Assembly (NCBI RefSeq): GCF_003851545.1
Contig: NZ_BHVX01000002.1
Location: 361,601-425,600 of the forward strand
Origin: Ralstonia sp. SET104
GTDB taxonomy: Bacteria > Pseudomonadota > Gammaproteobacteria > Burkholderiales > Burkholderiaceae
DNA: 64,000 bases
Reading direction: 5' to 3'
The position numbers and the translations under genes were made by a program. The notes under the pieces were generated by a model. That model was not told where the DNA came from. It searched no databases and saw nothing but the letters and a program-made list of their open reading frames with translations. This document shows, in pieces, positions 55,455-64,000 of this stretch; position 1 is the stretch's first letter, and each line of letters starts with the position of its first letter.

Positions 55455-56661
55455 TCGGCTCGGGAAGCTTCCGGCGCATCGCCAGCAGGCCCAGCGCCAG
55501 CACGCAGAACGCCGCACCCGCGTGGAATGTCGCGTCCGCGCCAAGCTGGTCCCACAGCAACCCCGCCAGAACGCTGGCCACCAGCATGGCCAGCCCGCTC
55601 ACGAGGTTGAACATGCCGTATGCGGTGCCGCGCAAATCAGCCGGTGCAGTGTCGGCCACCATGGTCGCCAGCAAGCCCTGTGTGATGCCCATATGCACGC
55701 CCCACAGCGCCACGCCCACGAGGACCACGCCCCAATGGGCAGACAAGCCCAGCACCGCATCAGCGGCGATCAGCACAATCAGCCCGAGCGCCAGCAGCTT
55801 CGTATGGCGCATGCGGTCTGAGAGCTTGCCGAACGGGTATGCGGTGAGCGAATAGACCACATTCATCGCCACCATCACCAGCGGCACGAGCGCGATGGGA
55901 ATGCCACCTTGCTGGGCGCGCAGCACCAGAAACGCTTCGGAAAAGCGCGCAAGTGCGAAGACCGCGCCGATCATCACGACCCACCAGTACGCGCCGGGCA
56001 GCCGCTTGAGGTTGTGGCGGCGGATCGGGTTGGTGCGTCCAGTGCCGTTATGGGCCTCGGGCTCGCGCAGTCCAAACATCAGCAGCGCCACCGATAGCAG
56101 AGCCGGTATCACGGCCACCCAGAACACGGCGCGAAAATGATCGCCCCACAGCAGCATCAACCCGACGGCCAGAAGCGGCCCCAGAAACGCCCCCACGGTA
56201 TCGAGCGATTGCCGCAACCCGAAGGCGGCGCCGCGCAGCGCGGGGGGTGCTATATCGGCGACGAGCGCGTCGCGCGGCGCACCGCGGATGCCTTTGCCGA
56301 CGCGATCGAGCAGGCGTGCCGTCAGCACAATGCCTGCCGTGGGTGCCATGGCAAACAGCGGTTTGGAGAGCGCGCCCAGCGCATAGCCGAATACCGCCAG
56401 ACCCTTGCGCTTGCCGAGGTAGTCGCTCAGCGTGCCGGAAAAGATCTTGACGACCAGCGCGGTCGATTCACCCAGCCCCTCGACGAGCCCGACCGTCAAC
56501 GCGCTGGCGCCCAACGCTGACACCATGAACAGCGGCAGGAGGCTGTGGATCATTTCGGAGGCGATGTCCATCAGAAGGCTGACGCAGCCGAGCACCCAGA
56601 TGCCGGCGGGAATCTGGCGCAGGCCGCCAGAAGGTGCGGCGTCGGTTGGGGAGGGTGTCAT
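55447..56661 (-). CDS. Major facilitator superfamily transporter
   Basis: A 404-residue membrane protein with about 12 hydrophobic segments. The MFS loop 2-3 motif is seen as GTLSDYLGKRKG and its second-half counterpart as GKLSDRMRHTK. DRVGKGIRGAPRDAL resembles a group of uncharacterised drug or metabolite exporters in betaproteobacteria. The substrate is unknown. It is bordered on both sides by gene remnants, so this is a rearranged spot. Confidence 0.88.
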   Translation of the reverse strand: MTPSPTDAAPSGGLRQIPAGIWVLGCVSLLMDIASEMIHSLLPLFMVSALGASALTVGLVEGLGESTALVVKIFSGTLSDYLGKRKGLAVFGYALGALSKPLFAMAPTAGIVLTARLLDRVGKGIRGAPRDALVADIAPPALRGAAFGLRQSLDTVGAFLGPLLAVGLMLLWGDHFRAVFWVAVIPALLSVALLMFGLREPEAHNGTGRTNPIRRHNLKRLPGAYWWVVMIGAVFALARFSEAFLVLRAQQGGIPIALVPLVMVAMNVVYSLTAYPFGKLSDRMRHTKLLALGLIVLIAADAVLGLSAHWGVVLVGVALWGVHMGITQGLLATMVADTAPADLRGTAYGMFNLVSGLAMLVASVLAGLLWDQLGADATFHAGAAFCVLALGLLAMRRKLPEPIR

Positions 56662-56688
56662 GGTTGATTTTGCGCTTGGCCGCGGGCG

Positions 56689-56814
56689 TCAGGCAAACGG
56701 CGCAAAGAGGCTGTTGAGCTTGGCCCCGCTGGCGGCATCCCGCGCAAAGTCGAAGGTGCCGCTGCGCTCGTGCAGCGCGCGGAAGGCGTTGGCTTTTTCG
56801 ATCTGGGTCGGCAT
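56689..56814 (-). pseudogene. Remnant of an isocitrate lyase/PEP mutase family gene
   Basis: A 41-codon frame. It begins MPTQIEKANAFRALHERSGT, the typical start of the PEP phosphonomutase-like family. It then switches after residue 21 to what looks like the family's C-terminal end (FARDAASGAKLNSLFAPFA). About 200 residues, including the active site, would be missing through an in-frame deletion. It lies 27 bases upstream of the MFS gene on the same strand. Confidence 0.6.
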
Positions 56815-56817
56815 GGG

Positions 56818-56975
56818 CTATCCGGTGTGAGGTGGATGGGGGTTGGGCTGCAGTGCTGCGGCGCAGGCGAGCGCGTCGTCCAGGCGGTCATTGCTTCAGA
56901 ACATGGCGTCGCCGACAAAGAATGCAGGAGCGCCAAAGATGCCACGAATCTGCGCGGCGTATGGTTGCTCGCGCA
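56818..56975 (-). pseudogene. Remnant of a 2-hydroxychromene-2-carboxylate isomerase-like gene
   Basis: The frame reads HLREQPYAAQIRGIFGAPAF then FVGDAMF, a stop (TGA where Trp is usual), and SNDRLDDALACAAAL to a terminal stop. This matches the C-terminal end of DsbA-like HCCA isomerases (FGxPxFFVxxxxFWGNDRLD). The 5' part is missing. Its stop lies 3 bases before the PEP mutase remnant, so the two were once an operon. Confidence 0.6.
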
Positions 56976-57298
56976 GGTGGTGTCGCTGTCGGCACTGCGC
57001 GTGGCGTGCCGTGTGCGCTTAACGGGTTTCACGCAAGTTCGGATGGGCCGCACGCATGCGTGGCCTGGGTCGCCGCTTGCGAGCAGATCCACGCGGCCAC
57101 ATCGCGAACGTTTGCGGCATGGCTGACGCCGGAGGGCGCGTTTTCCTTTGTGACGCTGGCGTCCTTCTGCGGATAGCGACTGCGTGGAGGCCTGATTTGT
57201 GAAACAATACCGGGTTATTCACTAGTGGGTACTGGTACGGTTTGCGCGGGAAAGGCATCGGTTTTGCGGTGTTTTCCTGTGAATGCCACCGTTCAGAC
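56976..57298. other. Gap between gene remnants and queE
   Basis: Open frames cross this stretch on several phases but none has a recognisable family. The last 60 bases probably hold the queE promoter and leader. No preQ1 riboswitch pattern was found. Confidence 0.4.
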
Positions 57299-57937
57299 AT
57301 GACTTACGCCGTCAAGGAAATTTTCTACACGCTGCAAGGCGAAGGTGCCAACACCGGCCGCGCAGCCGTCTTCTGCCGCTTTGCCGGCTGTAATCTCTGG
57401 AGCGGGCGCGAAGCCGATCGCGCCACCGCCATCTGCCAGTTCTGTGACACCGATTTCGTTGGCACGGACGGCACGCAAGGCGGCAAATACACCACCGCAG
57501 ACGCTTTGGCCGATACCGTCGCTGCCGAATGGCCGGCCAGCGCCACGGGCGGCAAACCGCTCGTCATCTGCACTGGCGGCGAACCGCTGCTGCAACTGGA
57601 CACACCGCTGATCGACGCGCTGCACGCACGCGGCTTTGAGATCGCCATCGAGACCAACGGCACCATCGCCGTGCCTGAAGGTATCGACTGGGTGTGCGTG
57701 AGCCCGAAGATGGGCTCGGAACTGGTCGTTACACGTGGCGATGAGCTGAAGGTGGTGATCCCGCAAGACGGGCAAGACCTCGACGCATATGAACGGCTGG
57801 ATTTCCAGCATTTGTTCCTGCAGGCCATGGACGGCCCGCTTGCGCGGCAGAATACGGCGCTCGCCGTTGAACTGTGCCAGCGCCGGCCGCGCTGGCGCCT
57901 GTCGCTGCAAACCCATAAGATGCTGGGCATCCGCTAA
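57299..57937 (+). CDS. queE: 7-carboxy-7-deazaguanine synthase QueE
   Basis: A 212-residue radical SAM enzyme forming the deazaguanine ring in queuosine synthesis. The iron-sulfur cysteines have the C-x14-C-x2-C spacing, from GCNLWSG to CQFCDTD, that is known for the Burkholderia enzyme. The start MTYAVKEIFYTLQGEG is the family N-terminus. queD follows 69 bases later; queC is not in the window. Confidence 0.96.
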   Translation: MTYAVKEIFYTLQGEGANTGRAAVFCRFAGCNLWSGREADRATAICQFCDTDFVGTDGTQGGKYTTADALADTVAAEWPASATGGKPLVICTGGEPLLQLDTPLIDALHARGFEIAIETNGTIAVPEGIDWVCVSPKMGSELVVTRGDELKVVIPQDGQDLDAYERLDFQHLFLQAMDGPLARQNTALAVELCQRRPRWRLSLQTHKMLGIR

Positions 57938-58006
57938 GGCGGGCCGCAGCATTTTGTCCCAGTCGTTTCAGCCGTTTTGCGGCGTCCGCTGCCGCCTCCT
58001 TGCTCC

Positions 58007-59980
<1,974 letters not shown>

Positions 59981-60103
59981 GTCATCCTGTAAGCCGCTCG
60001 CCCATCCGGGTCACGCTCGGGTGGTAAAATCCCAGGTTCTCCAAATGGCATCCGGCAAATGCTTGCCGCGCCAGATCACCGCTTTCCAAATCAAGGTTTC
60101 CAC

Positions 60104-61726
60104 GTGCTTTCCACCGCCAACATCACCATGCAGTTCGGGCCCAAGCCCTTGTTCGAGAACATCTCGGTCAAGTTTGGCGAGGGCAATCGCTACGGCCTGA
60201 TCGGTGCCAACGGCTGCGGCAAGTCGACCTTCATGAAGATCCTCGGCGGCGATCTGGAACCGAGCGCTGGCAACGTGATGCTGGAGCCGGGCGTGCGCCT
60301 GGGCAAGCTGCGTCAGGACCAGTTCGCCTATGAAGACATGCGCGTGCTGGACGTGGTGATGATGGGCCACACCGAAATGTGGGCTGCCGCGCAAGAGCGC
60401 GATGCCATCTACGCCAACCCGGACGCGACCGACGACGACTACATGAAGGCCGCCGATCTGGAGGCCAAGTACGCCGAATACGATGGCTACACCGCCGAGG
60501 CACGCGCGGGCGAGCTGCTGCTGGGCGTTGGCATTCCGACCGATCAGCACAGCGGCCCGATGAGCAATGTCGCGCCCGGCTGGAAGCTGCGCGTGCTGCT
60601 GGCACAGGCGCTGTTCTCCAACCCGGATGTCCTGCTGCTGGACGAACCCACCAACAACCTCGACATCAACACGATCCGCTGGCTGGAATCGGTGCTCAAC
60701 GAGCGCAACTCCACCATGATCATCATCTCTCACGATCGCCACTTCCTGAACTCGGTCTGCACGCACATGGCCGACATGGACTACGGCACGCTCAAGGTCT
60801 ACCCGGGCAATTACGACGACTACATGGAAGCCTCCATGCAGGCGCGCGAACGCCTGCAGGCCGCCAATGCGCGCGCCAAGGAGCGCATCTCGGATCTGCA
60901 AGACTTCGTGCGCCGCTTCTCGGCCAACAAGTCCAAGGCTCGCCAGGCCACGTCGCGCCTGAAGATGATCGACAAGATCAAGGTGGAAGACATCAAACCG
61001 TCGTCGCGCCAGAACCCGTTCGTCCGTTTCGAGATGGAGAAGAAGCTGCACAACCTGGCGGTGGAAACCGAGAACGCGCGCAAGACGTACGACCGCAAGA
61101 TTTTCGACGGTCTGACGATGGCCGTGCGCGCGGGCGAGCGGATCGCCATCATCGGTGAGAACGGTGCGGGCAAGACCACGCTGCTGCGCAGCCTGCTGAA
61201 CGGCGCCGTGAAGACCGGCGTGCAGCGCGGCATTGAGATCGACGGCGGCTCCGTCAAGTGGGCCGAGAACGCCAACGTCGGCTACATGCCGCAGGACACC
61301 TACGAAGAATTCCCTGAAGACCGCGACCTGATGGACTGGATGAGCCAGTGGACGCAGGCCGGTGACGACGACCAATCGCTGCGCGGCACGATGGGTCGCC
61401 TGCTGTTCTCGGCCGACGACATCAAGAAGAACGTCAAGGTGCTCTCGGGTGGCGAGAAGGGCCGCATGATCTGGGGCAAGCTCATGCTCGGCCGCCACAA
61501 CGTGCTGGCGCTGGACGAGCCGACCAACCACATGGACATGGAGTCGATTGAATCGTTGCAGATCGCGCTCGACAAGTTCGAGGGCACCTTGATCTTCGTG
61601 TCGCATGACCGCGAGTTGATCAGCGCCCTGGCCACGCGCGTGATCGAGGTGCGCCCGGACGGCACGCTCACCGACTACCTCGGCACGTACGACGAATACC
61701 TGCAAAGCCAGGGCGTCGAAATCTAA
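60104..61726 (+). CDS. ABC-F family ATPase, YbiT-like
   Basis: A 540-residue protein with two ABC ATPase domains and no membrane part. Walker A motifs are GANGCGKST and GENGAGKTT. The second signature is LSGGEKGRM, and both Walker B DEPTN motifs are present. The start is the GTG giving [17 protein letters not shown], which matches E. coli YbiT. ABC-F proteins act on the ribosome in translation. A terminator follows immediately. Confidence 0.95.
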   Translation: MLSTANITMQFGPKPLFENISVKFGEGNRYGLIGANGCGKSTFMKILGGDLEPSAGNVMLEPGVRLGKLRQDQFAYEDMRVLDVVMMGHTEMWAAAQERDAIYANPDATDDDYMKAADLEAKYAEYDGYTAEARAGELLLGVGIPTDQHSGPMSNVAPGWKLRVLLAQALFSNPDVLLLDEPTNNLDINTIRWLESVLNERNSTMIIISHDRHFLNSVCTHMADMDYGTLKVYPGNYDDYMEASMQARERLQAANARAKERISDLQDFVRRFSANKSKARQATSRLKMIDKIKVEDIKPSSRQNPFVRFEMEKKLHNLAVETENARKTYDRKIFDGLTMAVRAGERIAIIGENGAGKTTLLRSLLNGAVKTGVQRGIEIDGGSVKWAENANVGYMPQDTYEEFPEDRDLMDWMSQWTQAGDDDQSLRGTMGRLLFSADDIKKNVKVLSGGEKGRMIWGKLMLGRHNVLALDEPTNHMDMESIESLQIALDKFEGTLIFVSHDRELISALATRVIEVRPDGTLTDYLGTYDEYLQSQGVEI

Positions 61727-61729
61727 GCC

Positions 61730-61758
61730 AAAAGGCGGCCACGAGTGCCGCCTTTTTT
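61730..61758 (+). terminator. Terminator after the ABC-F gene
   Basis: AAAAGGCGGC and GCCGCCTTTT arms with a 7-base loop. The A and T runs allow action in both directions. Confidence 0.9.
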
Positions 61759-61774
61759 ATTTCCCGGCGCAGGC

Positions 61775-62302
61775 TTAGCCGGTGGCCTCGTCGATCAGCA
61801 GGTCGAGCTGGGCGATTACGTTGTGGGTATCGGGCTCGCCGCGCGTCTTGGCCAGCGCGGCCCTGAGCGTCTCACGCAGGGCAACGAGTTCGTCTACGTT
61901 GCCGGCTTTCTCCACCTTCATCTCCAGCAGATAACCACGCAGGCCGAGGTAGCGGCTGATGGTTTCGGTGTAGAAGCGATAGAGGCGTTGATAACCTTCG
62001 GCACTCGGCTCGCTTGACGCGGCCGCTGCAGGGGCGGCTTCAGTCGGTGCCGCTGCAGCAGCCGGTGCAGCCTTCACCGCAGCGGCGCCGTGCACGTGCG
62101 GGCGGATATACCCGTCGTGTTCCAGCGCATCGAACACCGCTTGCGTCATGCCAAGCGGCTGCAGTTGCGCCAGGATGTCGTCGCAGGTCTTCTCGCCGTT
62201 GATCATCAGGAGCACCGCGCGGTGGCGTTGGTCCAGGTGGTGCGCACGTGTGCGGATCTCGTCCTGACCTTTATCGGTTTTCTGGTAGATGCTGGTGGTC
62301 AT
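61775..62302 (-). CDS. Hypothetical helical protein with Ala-rich linker
   Basis: A 175-residue protein starting MTTSIYQKTDKGQDEIRTRA, with GGGAGA 6 bases upstream. Two helical parts (about 1-70 and 103-175) are joined by an Ala/Pro/Glu-rich linker. No signal peptide, membrane segment or catalytic motif is seen. I recognise it as a type common in Burkholderiaceae without a known role. The first part resembles a small winged-helix-like module (DILAQLQPLGMTQAVFDALE). Confidence 0.75.
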   Translation of the reverse strand: MTTSIYQKTDKGQDEIRTRAHHLDQRHRAVLLMINGEKTCDDILAQLQPLGMTQAVFDALEHDGYIRPHVHGAAAVKAAPAAAAAPTEAAPAAAASSEPSAEGYQRLYRFYTETISRYLGLRGYLLEMKVEKAGNVDELVALRETLRAALAKTRGEPDTHNVIAQLDLLIDEATG

Positions 62303-62457
62303 GCTTGTCTCCCTCGGCCCGGCGCGTCTGCAATGCGCGCTCTGCTGGCTCTACAATAGAACGATCATAACCGCCCGGGTAGCGATAGCGGTCTTAGTCG
62401 CAAACCCGGATAGCACAACGCGCAAACCGCGCATCCACCAGAGCGAGACGACCAACG

Positions 62458-63894
62458 ATGCAGCAACGCGACAAGCTTTTCATCAATGGCAAATGGGTGG
62501 CGCCGCAGGGCAAGGGCGTCATTGAAGTGATTCATTCGGCTACTGAAGTTGTGATGGGGACGATCCCTGAGGGCAGCGCCGCCGACGCCGAAGCCGCCGT
62601 GGCTGCCGCTCGCGCCGCATTCGACAGTTGGGCCGCCACGCCGGTGGCCAAACGCGCGGAATACATCCAGAAGATCGCCGATGGCCTGCACGCCCGCAGC
62701 GAAGAACTGGCCCAGCTGATTGCCAGCGAGGTCGGCATGCCGATCAAGCTGGCGCGCGCCATCCAGGTGGGCGGCCCAGTGTTCAACTGGGGCAATTTCG
62801 CCAAGCTGCTTGGCAAGTTCGAGTTTGAAGAGCAGGTGGGCAACTCGCTGGTGGTGCGCGAACCGGTGGGCGTGGTGGGTGCCATCACACCGTGGAACTA
62901 CCCGCTCAACCAGATCACGCTCAAGGTGGCCCCCGCGCTGGCAGCCGGTTGCACGGTGGTGCTCAAGCCGTCGGAAGTGGCGCCGCTCAACGCGTTCGTG
63001 CTGGCCGAAGTCATTGAACAAGCCGGTCTGCCGCCGGGCGTGTTCAACCTTGTCACCGGCTATGGCCCGGTGGTGGGCGAGGTGCTGGCAAGCGACCCCG
63101 ATGTCGACATGGTGTCATTCACGGGTTCGACGCGTGCCGGCAAGCGCGTGGCCGAACTGGCATCGCAGTCGGTCAAACGCGTGGCGCTGGAGTTGGGCGG
63201 CAAGTCTGCCTCGGTGATTCTGGATGACGCCGATCTGTCGGCGGCGGTCAAAGGCACGTTGTCAGCGTGTTTCCTGAACTCTGGGCAGACGTGCTCGGCG
63301 CACACGCGCATGCTGGTGCCGCGCGCCAAGTACGAAGAGGTCAAGGCGCTGGCCGCGCAGTTTGCCGCCAGCTACGTGCCAGGCGACCCGGCGCAGGAAA
63401 CCACGCGCCTTGGGCCCCTGATCTCCGCCGTGCAGCGCGATCGCGTGCTGGGCTACATCCGCAAGGGCATTGAAGAGGGCGCTGACCTCATCACTGGCGG
63501 CCCGGACGCACCGGAAGGCCTGTCTACCGGCTTCTTCGTCCGGCCGACGGTGCTCGGCAACGTCAAGACGACCGATACCGTGGCGCGCGAAGAAATCTTC
63601 GGCCCCGTGCTTACCGTTATCTGCTATGACGACGAGGAAGAGGCCGTCCGCATTGCTAACGACAGCATCTACGGCCTTGGCGGTGGTGTGTGGTCGGGCG
63701 ACGAGGCGCGGGCGATTCGCGTGGCGCGGCGCATCCGCACGGGGCAGGTCAATATCAACGGCGGGCCGTTCAACATGCAGGCGCCGTTTGGCGGCTACAA
63801 GCAGTCCGGCAACGGGCGCGAGAACGGCAAATACGGGCTGGAGGAGTTCCTGGAATACAAGGCGATGCAGCTCAATCCTGCCCAGACGGCCTGA
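62458..63894 (+). CDS. Aldehyde dehydrogenase family protein
   Basis: A 478-residue NAD(P)-dependent aldehyde dehydrogenase. The proton-relay Asn is in [10 protein letters not shown], the general base Glu in LELGGKSA and the catalytic Cys in [20 protein letters not shown] and the C-terminal [15 protein letters not shown] are also present. The substrate cannot be fixed. It stands alone with a TACAAT-like -10 at 62352. Confidence 0.93.
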   Translation: MQQRDKLFINGKWVAPQGKGVIEVIHSATEVVMGTIPEGSAADAEAAVAAARAAFDSWAATPVAKRAEYIQKIADGLHARSEELAQLIASEVGMPIKLARAIQVGGPVFNWGNFAKLLGKFEFEEQVGNSLVVREPVGVVGAITPWNYPLNQITLKVAPALAAGCTVVLKPSEVAPLNAFVLAEVIEQAGLPPGVFNLVTGYGPVVGEVLASDPDVDMVSFTGSTRAGKRVAELASQSVKRVALELGGKSASVILDDADLSAAVKGTLSACFLNSGQTCSAHTRMLVPRAKYEEVKALAAQFAASYVPGDPAQETTRLGPLISAVQRDRVLGYIRKGIEEGADLITGGPDAPEGLSTGFFVRPTVLGNVKTTDTVAREEIFGPVLTVICYDDEEEAVRIANDSIYGLGGGVWSGDEARAIRVARRIRTGQVNINGGPFNMQAPFGGYKQSGNGRENGKYGLEEFLEYKAMQLNPAQTA

Positions 63895-63918
63895 TTGGCT
63901 CAGCGTGCAGCACCAATG

Positions 63919-63938
63919 AAAAACCCGGCCGAAGCCGT
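63919..63938 (-). terminator. Minus-strand terminator at the right edge
   Basis: On the minus strand CGGC-TTCG-GCCG is followed by GGTTTTTC. The stem is short but the TTCG loop is stabilising. It follows the stop of the minus-strand frame entering from the edge. Confidence 0.5.
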
Positions 63939-63946
63939 AATGCCGT

Positions 63947-64000
63947 TCAGTTAAGGTCTTTCCGAAGATATCGAAGGGCATAACGAGCAGGACGGGATTT
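63947..64000 (-). CDS. 3' end of a minus-strand gene cut by the window edge
   Basis: The last 17 codons of an open frame read KSRPARYALRYLRKDLN and then stop. The tail is strongly basic, which is common at the end of transposases and of RNA-binding proteins. Identity cannot be settled from this fragment. Confidence 0.35.
   Translation of the reverse strand, partial: KSRPARYALRYLRKDLN

Noticed and set aside
57181..57298. preQ1 riboswitch before queE
   Set aside because: No characteristic stem plus A-rich tail was found, and the class is mainly known from other phyla.

Overview
The window is chromosomal DNA from a high-G+C betaproteobacterium, most likely a Ralstonia species or a close Burkholderiaceae relative. 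This rests on gene order (smc-zipA-ligA; map/glnD facing rpsB-tsf-pyrH-frr-uppS-cdsA-dxr-rseP-bamA-skp-lpxD-fabZ-lpxA-lpxB-rnhB; guaB-guaA; pcaQ-pcaHG) and on protein sequences recognised from memory. No database search was run, so the genus is an inference.

Layout. 1-6.2 kb: smc (3' part), zipA, ligA, def and a serine-hydrolase lipoprotein. 6.3-11.6 kb (minus strand): an RluF-like pseudouridine synthase with a long Arg/Pro/Asp repeat arm, glnD and map. 11.8-27.9 kb: translation factors (rpsB, tsf, frr), UMP kinase, isoprenoid and phospholipid genes (uppS, cdsA, dxr), outer-membrane assembly (rseP, bamA, skp), lipid A synthesis (lpxD, fabZ, lpxA, lpxB), rnhB and an RNA methyltransferase. 28-31.7 kb: an accessory operon of an M24 peptidase-like protein, an epoxide hydrolase-like/SDR fusion and a PF10118 protein, preceded by a four-fold CATTGA repeat. 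31.8-43.7 kb: the divergent ppsR/ppsA pair, nfeD and stomatin-like genes, smpB, ratA-rnfH, a DUF4124 protein, an EamA exporter, guaB and guaA.

43.65-45.40 kb holds the most interesting object. A very small integrative element of about 1.66 kb sits in the 3' end of guaA, flanked by 98-bp perfect direct repeats of the guaA C-terminal codons. It carries one intact tyrosine recombinase and no other recognisable gene. Near both ends are helically phased TTGGACA repeats, plus a subterminal inverted repeat, as expected for recombinase arm sites. The original guaA terminator lies beyond the distal repeat.

45.4-57.3 kb is accessory and eroded. It contains a small zinc-ribbon ORF, a cold-shock gene, an MFS pseudogene with two internal deletions, a beta-propeller protein with a TPR/double winged-helix regulator, a DUF899-DUF2182 pair, the cystine symporter tcyP, protocatechuate 3,4-dioxygenase with its regulator pcaQ, thpR and an MFS transporter. 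Three gene remnants surround that transporter: a LysR N-terminus, an internally deleted PEP-mutase-like gene, and the C-terminus of a 2-hydroxychromene-2-carboxylate isomerase-like gene. 57.3-64 kb returns to core genes (queE, queD, tadA, ldcA, an ABC-F ATPase), a lineage-specific protein and an aldehyde dehydrogenase. A minus-strand gene end is cut by the right edge.

No tRNA, rRNA or CRISPR array was seen. Most large extra open frames are antisense shadows caused by high G+C codon bias.
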